64,000 nucleotides of DNA from Angiostrongylus vasorum (taxonomy: Eukaryota > Nematoda > Chromadorea > Rhabditida > Metastrongylidae). The translations under genes and the position numbers were made by a program. Under the pieces are notes generated by a model. The model was not told the origin of the DNA. It ran no database searches and saw only the letters and a list, made by a program, of their open reading frames with translations. Below, one piece after another: positions 25,801 to 34,800 of this stretch. Location: contig JADANN010000432.1 of NCBI GenBank assembly GCA_018806985.1, positions 62,001-126,000 on the forward strand, written 5' to 3'. Each line of letters opens with the position of its first letter. Positions within the stretch are counted from its first letter, which is position 1.

Positions 25801-28800
25801 GAAATTATTGTCCTTAGTTTTCCATTTTTCGTATTCTGTATGGTTAAATGAAAAGGTTTGTGTTCCCTTTAGAATTAGGTAATGTGTACGTTCGTATGGT
25901 CGGTGCTTGATACCAGTCCATCACTTAAGTGTCCTTCTTCGCTGAAGGCTAATTTGTAGGAAGCTCGCATCCTGAATATCTCCCGTAAATTGTTCTTACT
26001 GTGGAGTTCGAACTATCTTAACGAATTTATGAATGAAATACGAATATAGCTGTAATATTATAACACTTATTGGTAATGGGCGCGTGTGGCGCAGTGGTCG
26101 GAGGTGCCCTGCAACACACACCGTGGAATCGATCTCCACGCCCATGGACCACCAAGCCCTTCCATCCCTCCGGGGTCAGCAAATTGGTACCAGACTTGTC
26201 TGGGAGGATAGCAGCACTGCCTCGATATATTGGTAGGCCAACGTGAGTCATTGTAAAAAGCCAGATATGCATTCAATCACCTCCAGCGATGTTTAATGAA
26301 GTCGAATGCATGGCACATCCCTCAAGAATTGACCAACGCCGAGAGATTTATCCTTTATTTTTTTTACTCGTAGTAAACTTTGGGAAGCTTTTCTTTTACC
26401 CCCTGCATCAGACTTGCAAGTTGCATTTGGGAATGACTACAGTGTGCTGTAGTTTTTTACACATTAAATGGACGAAATCGCATAATAACCAATTGGTTTC
26501 AATTAATGAGCGGAATAATATCACATACGAGTCTTCGGTTTCTACGCAAACTCACTGACACGAGTCATACATGTCTCACTCTGGTTTCCGCACTTCTTTT
26601 TGCCACACAGTTTCTTTTCCTGCCTTTTTTGTAACTATCCGATAGCGTATCCAACACCATGTAAATTACGTTACAAAAAAAAATTGTTGTTGGCTTGGTA
26701 AAATAAAAAAAGAATAAAGCTCCTGGCGTTGATCAATCTTTGAGGGATGCGCCAAGGATTCGACTTCATTAAGCATCGTTAGAGGTGAGTCGCTATCCTC
26801 CTAGACAAGTCTGGTACCAATTTGCCGACACCGGAGGGATGGAAGGTCTGGTGACCCTGGAGAGGGATCGAACCCATGCGTATTGCTTGGCGCCTCCAAC
26901 CACTGCGTTACACGTGCCCGTATTGGCTTGGCAGATCACAAAAAAACGTTCTGGACGAATTTATTGTTTCGATTAGAACTCCGCAGCTACAACTATGTCA
27001 GCTACATTTGCACACAGAATTTTACTACTTAGGACACTTCGTCACCACAGTAAGATGGTGAATCACTGAGGAAAGTTGTGCGGAGGTGTTCGTAGTAATA
27101 GAAGAACAAGGCATGCAAGCAGTGTTGTAAATGTTGCGTTTTAAAAATATTTACTTTAGTACCTCCGATTTCCGCCGCAATTTGCACATATCCTGTGGTC
27201 AACACTTCTCTCAATTTTTTTTCACTTTATAATATTTACATGCACCTTTACGATCCATAACTTCGATAGTTAACGTTTTCTTCTTTTCTTTTTGTTTCTT
27301 TGGTTTTCTGAGCGATGTTGCATCTCATTCAAAAAATTCATCCCAGCAGATTTAGTGTCATAACATCGAAGTAATGACTTATGAACTGCCCATACAATCA
27401 AATTCTCTTTACTCTTGACCGCTGTCTTCCTGGACATGATTACTTGAGGGTGTAGGAACTTTCGGTCCATTGAATTAAACCGTAGAAGATTTAAACCTTG
27501 AACACATACATCTTTACTTTCTGTACAGGTCCTGGTTTCCACACTTTTGTAATGGTGTATTGCCATGTTTCTCAAAACGGCACAAAAGACTTATCTATAG
27601 AGATGTTCTACCACATCTATAAGCTCTCTTTCGTTTCTGTTGAGCAGGGACTGATATTTTATCCGCCAACTAGAAGTTGCTGGATAGCTTTTCAAAGCTG
27701 TTCCTTGCCATATTTCTGGAACCATGAGTATTGTATGTATAAGTTGCAGTGTATCTCTGGTATCGCCAATAGTCCTGTTCATCGTTACGGGACTCGAACA
27801 GGCACCAGTAAACTTTCCATTTCTCCCTATCGTGTGCACGAAAATCCTATTATGTTCTGCTCGCTCTCGGGACTCAGTGAGCATCATATCCTTCTTCTAA
27901 GGTTTTCTGGAAGAAATCTGACTATAGGGTCGGTGTTCTTCCTGCTTTGCATTTGACATCTTGAGGAATCCAGACGCAAACTGCTGTTGTCCATCGGTTG
28001 TCCTTAATTGCGTAGAATGGCACTTGATTTTTGATCATGATGTAGGTTGGAACTACGAATCCCCTCTCTCAGTTGCATGATACGGGGATCCTAACATCGT
28101 CCCTCGACTCTGACAGTATTGGAGTTTAGCATCGTGGCTGAATGATAGAGGAATTTTTTTTAATCACATAAGATGTTTAACTTTTCCAAAAGCATGAAAG
28201 ATTACATTGAATAAGATAGAGAATGCATGAGAAAAAAGCACTAACAATGAGCGAAACTTTACATGAAAAATTGAATAAGAAGGCGAAAAACATTAAAGAA
28301 ATGACGTGGTTATTTTTGTTAGGAAAACAGTATGCCGTATGCGTTGATTTAAATGCGTACCGCGCTGCTAGGGATCGGATGTAGACTGGTGCACCTGCTA
28401 CATAAGACTAGATGTAATGATGCATGGACTAATTGATATTTAGAGTTGAGTAGCGCGACAACGTAGCAGTAGTCTGAGGAAAGGAATTACATAGTTTGCT
28501 ATCGCTTTGGCAAAATTTTTAAGAGTTAGACGATAAATGTTGATAAGTGTTTGTTTGTCATTGTCGTCATGACGATAGAGCGCCAACATGAAGTGCTCGA
28601 AAACAGTGAGAAATGAAGTGTATTTGCTTGTTCGGGACGTGCAGCTGAATAATGGAACTTTGCTGTTCAACGTTATAATCTAACTCCTGCAGTGATAGTA
28701 AACGTTTGCCTTTTTCTGGGACCCTATGTGTTCCATAATTTATGTCTCACTCAGATGCAGTCCAAATCATGATTAGTTCTGTACGAAATGACTTGCTTTG

Positions 28801-31800
28801 CTTTTAGATGATCAACATGCTGAATGAACTCGACAAACAGCTAGAGTTGAAGAAAAGACAGCACGCTGAAGCAGTCGCTGAATATGAAGCCCAGCTTGCA
28901 AGAAAGTCTGAAATGGAAGCAATTTTTTCCCGTTTCACATCTGAGTAAGTTTTGCCTTTTTTCAGGTGGAGAAATGCGATATTGTTCTCATATCTGTTAT
29001 TCTGTTACCAATTTTTCGAACATCCAGGTGTTTTTTGGGCATTTATTTTCATGTGAACGTGGTTTCCAGGGAGATCGAAGAAGCTCGTGCTCTCCTTAAT
29101 GAGTACGAAAATGTAAGGGAACATGAGCGAAATTTCAAATCTACGTCGAAAGCCCAGTTAAAGTCATTATATGATGAGGTACAGTCATACCAGGAAGCCT
29201 CAGCACAGTCTGTAAGTATTTCCTTGAGAATCACGTATAAACAGTTGGGCGATTCCGATTGAATGAGTAGTTCTCCACAAAACTTTTATGTAAATTCAAC
29301 ACCGATGCATTTGATCCTATTAGACTGAGTGGGAAGTTGTTCACGGAAGTTCTTTATCAATTCAAAGCAGATGCATTTTCTAATTGTTTCTAAGTGTTAC
29401 TTTCATTTTTGTCTTTCCTTTTTTGTTTAAATTCAGTTTGTTAGATCATCTCTGATCGCGTAGTGAACTAATCGAAGGGACCGTTTTTGTTCTGGAAGAA
29501 TCCTTGCTTCAACATAACAGACTTTCCTCGAATTCATAAGAGTGTGTGACTGCCAGTGACCAGTGATGAAAACCTGGGCACGCCTATCACGGCTGTCTCA
29601 GCACTACATCGTACATAACTAATGCTGAAGAAGTGGAACAAGTTGGATTACGAGGTTTTTTCTTATCCACTATACGCATCGGATTTCTCGCTAGGTAGTT
29701 ATCACTTTTCAAAGTAACTCGACAACTGTTATGTTATGTTGAAGTTTGTGCGCTATGCCTTGCCACGCGGGTCATTTCGTTGTTATCGTAACACCATATC
29801 TCAAATTTGGATAATTAAATCGTTTATGTAACAATAATAGTGCAAGAATAGCGAAATGACGACAACACAACTACAACTGCAACAAAAAAGCGATAGCGTG
29901 ACCAGTAGGTGGAGGTAGTACATAGAGCAATGAGGAACATTAGCGATGGTGAAATATCTTGTACAGTAGTATCATAGTGGTATGATGGAGAAATAACGAT
30001 ATTGCAAGCTGCTGGCCAAGGGATATGGTTGCGAAGAAGTAGGATAGGATATTGTTATGCATCCACGGATCAATACTCGCGGTGGCCTGCCGATGTATCG
30101 AGCCAGTGCTGTTGTCCTCACAGACAAGTCTGGTACCAAGTTGCCGAACCCGGAAGGATGGAAGACTTGGTGGGCCATGAGCGCGGGGATCGATTCCACG
30201 TGCGTGTTGTAGGGCGCCTCCGACCACTACGCCACACGCGTCCTGTATATTTATATATACATAATTGGAGTGCTGGATCGAGATGAGAAAGTGTAAAGCA
30301 TCCTCGCTGTAATAGGTGAGTAGCCATGAAATGCAATAAGAACCCAATAAAAAAACGCGTCGTTTTCTTTCCTAGCAATCGCGAGGTTGTTATACAGCAC
30401 ACGTTTACTTCTGTACAAAAAAGAACACATATAATGCAACGGTAGCTGACGTTTCGGCAGTGTCGCCCTCTTCAGAGCCTGGAAGGGTACACTGATACGT
30501 TCGTTCAGATTATCAGATTCACATTCATTCAATTATCGTTCAGATTTCCACCTTTCTGTGAGGCGTTTGACCTAGGAAATTACGTATCAATGTACACTTC
30601 CAGGCTCTGAAGAGGACGATACTGCCGAAATGTCAGCTATCGTGGTGTTGTATGTATGCTTTTTGTAGAGAACTAAACATATGCTGAATAACAACGTCGC
30701 GATTGCTGGAAAGGGAATGACACATTTATGATTCAATGCCGGGGTCAATAAAAAGTCGATCTTTGGAACAATAAAGAACAATACAATACTAGATGAAGAT
30801 TCATGAATAGAATAACTAGGTGAACCACTGATTGGTAAGCTGTAGGTCATGTATTTACTGGCCATCGGCTTGATTTTAGAAGGTAATAATTGGTCCACTT
30901 TGTCGGCATGTCTAGAAAGGTACTCGACAATCAACTCTGTAGAAAATGCGTTTCATATTCGTCGTTTTAAGAGCTTCAACATATCGGAGGGAATAAATTT
31001 GCTCTTGTTGGGAAAACTGTTGAGATTCAAACGGTCTTTTGTTCTTAACATCAAATGTCTTCAAAATGAATTGTAGCGTTTTAAAGCTGCTTTTCGAAAT
31101 AGGGAAAATTTCAAGAAAGCAATTTTTTCCTGGTTCAATAAACACCATATTTATTTACTCCGTTAGGCCATGAGGTATAACAGTTCATCTTCTGTGGACG
31201 AAAAGTTATTTAGAAATTGAAACAGAACGTGCTTTTTACTCAATCTAGTACCACATTTGGTGTAGCAGCTACTTGCGAGCTTGCAATGTTTAAAGTGAAG
31301 CTGGTTTCTTCTTACGCATAGAAGAAATTTAACATTAAAATAAAAAACGAAGATTTGTTGTCAGAACAGCTTTTATTTTCTCTCGATTCTTCTTCACGAA
31401 GAAACGTTTTCAGATTGTTGATGATCCTAAGAAGATCGAGGAAGAATTGTCTGCTGAGCGATTGAGACTAGCAGAGGTACTGTTTAGTCATAGACTGTAG
31501 ATTCGTAGTAGATGAAGCATATCCGGGAGAGATATTTTCGGGTTTTTTTGCTATAAAAGCAAAGTATTTCCTAATTTGTTGAGAGAAATTAGGTTTGAGG
31601 AAGTGTCAGTTGCAGATGTAAGCATTTTTGTAGGGCTGGGTATCTACAAATAGTGTAATTAGGTTCCAGCTGGAACAAATGTGCCTTTCATTTTAAGCCA
31701 CCCCCCATCGAAATCCTACTTCCCTTAGTCTTAGTAGACTGGGAGTTAAGACAGAGGTTACGAGACCAGCTTTCCTGATTACTTAACTATTCCGAGTTGT

Positions 31801-34800
31801 ATGTTCGACGTTTCATGCTGTGGTAGTTATTCGAAGCAGTCTGGTATTGGGAAACACTTTGTTTGGAACCAAGCATTTTCCATTGGTTCCACATGTCTGG
31901 ATCTAAGATAGAAGCATTGCTAAATAAAGGTAACAGAAATATCGGAAAACTAGTAGAGATACCTTGGTATATATATTGAAACTGTTCCCCGCAGTCATGT
32001 TCGGAAAACACGAGAATGCTGATGAGTAGATTCCTAGAAAATAACATTGATTCTTGATCTGATGTTAACGAAATCAAACCTTCTCAGGTTGCGAAATCCA
32101 GTACTTCATATCCTAATAGCTTTTTGTACTTTAGTCACAAGTTGGGATTTTTTCTTCAGCTTTTGAGGTGTAATCCTTTCCCCCACCTATCTCAATATAT
32201 AGAACCACTCAAATAGTGAAACAACATCTCTAAAACCTATGCTGGAAATTTCTGCCATGCTCTAGGAAATCTAGTTATAAAATGACAAACAGCTTGCCAA
32301 TCCATATGTTCCAGCAGTTGTCTACGGTGATGATCTGATAACGCCCTGGCAAAGGTTCCTGGAACTGTGGAGAACAATCTTGGGAAACTAGAAACATTTC
32401 ATAAATAGGGAACGTTCTGTGCCCTGTATGATTTATTGAAGCCGAATAGGATTATTCATATAATCAATTGATAACTTTCTTTTCCGATGCCGAAGCTACT
32501 TTACTCCGAGTTACATCTAAGTGGGACGTTATTTATGGAGCTTTTTTCCAAAACATTGTATGTTTATTTGATGAGACATTTTTCTTCCATCATTTTCAGT
32601 CTTCTCAACGTGTCGCCGCTCTAAAGTACGAAATTGACAGTGTTCCAACGCAGCAAGAGCTCGCTCAGTATCAGCAGCGGTTCATCGAGTTATTCAATCA
32701 AAGTAAACAATTTCTTCTCGGTCTTCTTACTTACACTCTATCTCTTTACTTTTTTTTCACCTCGGTTTCTTCTACAGATCTAGGACGATTTTTTGAATCG
32801 GTGATACCAGGAATTTTAGTCAACAGATCGAAGAAAATAATTTGTGGAAGAGCTCGCACTCTTCAGATAGGTTTCAAACAGAAAGGACGAAATGAACCAC
32901 TATAATACTGGGCTATTTTTTACGAGCGATATATTTTGAAACTAAAATTTAGGAAGCAGACCACTGATTGCAAGTTAATTAGTTCCTGTATAGTTGAGGA
33001 CTTAAGTATTAAAATCTACCTATCCTTTAGAATGTAGAAATTAACTTGTAGAATTATAGTAGAAAGTAAGCATCGTAATGCTCGACAATATGTGACACTT
33101 TACAACACGCTTTTGGATGTACGCAATTACATTAAGAAGGACATAGAGCTGTTGTCGAAAATTGAGGACGTTCTGCCATTGTGAGTAAATTTCACCTTCT
33201 GAGTGTTTCAAATTTTCCTTGCTAGAACAGGAAACTGCATATTTCTCTCTGCCAGAGCAACAAAGTCGTCGTTCCGTGATTCCTTCATCGATAATCTCAA
33301 CAATATATTTCATTCTGTTGAAGCTGTGCAGAAGAAAGTAACGGATCGTACAGCTGTTCTTAGTGACGAAAAAAATCGTTTGGTCAAGGAATACAATCAG
33401 TTAAAAGAGAAAAGTCGACAATTCAATACCGTCGTTGACCAGCTAAGATTGGTGAGATTTTTTCACATATTTTCATCAAAATTTAGATAGTTCATACTTT
33501 TCTGAGTTGCAAAGTTGACGGTAACGTGTTGACGTTTGCCACCCAACATAGATATTGTTGCTTTATTTAAATATATAGAAAACATGTTAATCTTGCTTAA
33601 ATCAAATCTTAATCTTAACTATGCTTACACGAATGGCGCTTGTGGCGCAGTGGTCGGAGGCGCCCTGCGACACACTCGTGGAATCGATCCCCGCGCCCAT
33701 GTCCCACCACGCCTTCCATTCCTCCAGGGTCGGCAAATTGGTACCAGACTTGTCTGGGAGGATAGCAGCACTGGCTCGATACATCGGTAGGCCACCGCGA
33801 ATCATTGTAAAGGCTAGATATGCATTCAATCACCTCCTAACGGTACCTAATGAAGTCGAATGAATGGCGCCTCGTTCAGGGATTGATCAACGCCGAGAGC
33901 TTTATCCTATATGCTTACGCGGTCGTGCTGTGATTGCTATTCACGGACCAAAAATGCCCTCATTACCCCGGAGCTCGATCTATTGAAAACAGTTACGCAA
34001 ACGGATGTGAAACGCTGGTCCCTTCCGTTGTCTTTTCGGAACATTGAAGAAGAAATGCCCATTATTTAGAGTCTTGTTGAAGTTTTAGTCGTAACACGAA
34101 ACTATCTTTTTAAACAGCTAGCTGAGAGAAAGGCGAAACAAAGGATCAACATGGAGTGGTGGTGAGCGCGTTAACCCCTCAAAGGGTAATAGCGCGTCCG
34201 TTCCCCACCGCAGACAGAGCTGCCGTCCGGAATTTTGCAAATATCTCGGCATCACTGTTGTTGTACCACACATAAAACCCTTCTGTGAAAAATTGTAATA
34301 GGCAGTAAACAAAAAGTTAACATTGCCTTTCTTAGACTCAATGAAAACCGCATATCTCATTTGATATCTCCTACTTATGAGTATCATTTCTGTAACCTGT
34401 GCTCTCGTTGATCGTCAAGTGGCTCTAGTGGACACCGATAATGTTTCCGTTTCACCCTGTCGCATTCAAGAAGCAGCCGAGTGCGTTGTACTCACTCTAG
34501 GAACTTGCCGAGCACTACATCTTTCTTCTAGGGTTTTTGTGAACGAACTCTGATCATCCAGTCGGTGGTCGTCCTGCTATGCGTTTGACACCCCCAAAAA
34601 TCCAGACGCTAACGGCTTTTGTCTATCGGTTCTCGTTCAGGCACACTATGTGTCAGGCCCACTTGATTTGGCCCACCATTTTGGCGTGTGCGGCAGCGTC
34701 GCTGATTTTCGGTCATGAGCGTAGGTAGATCAATAGCTAAACAAAATAGTGGTTTTGAAACTGACCCTCGTTTAACCTCGGTACAATAATAGTCAACATT

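Larger units (their letters stand above)
30370..30718. repeat. fold-back (inverted repeat) element 1
   Basis: Two arms of about 125 bp (30370-30500 and 30590-30718) are imperfect reverse complements. Left arm: AGCAATCGCGAGGTTGTTAT, TTTCGGCAGTGTCGCCCTCT, CAGAGCCTGGAAGGG. Right arm: TTCCAGGCTCTGAAGAGGA, ATAACAACGTCGCGATTGCT. Each arm contains a hammerhead-like motif. The spacer is about 90 bp. Confidence 0.75.
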
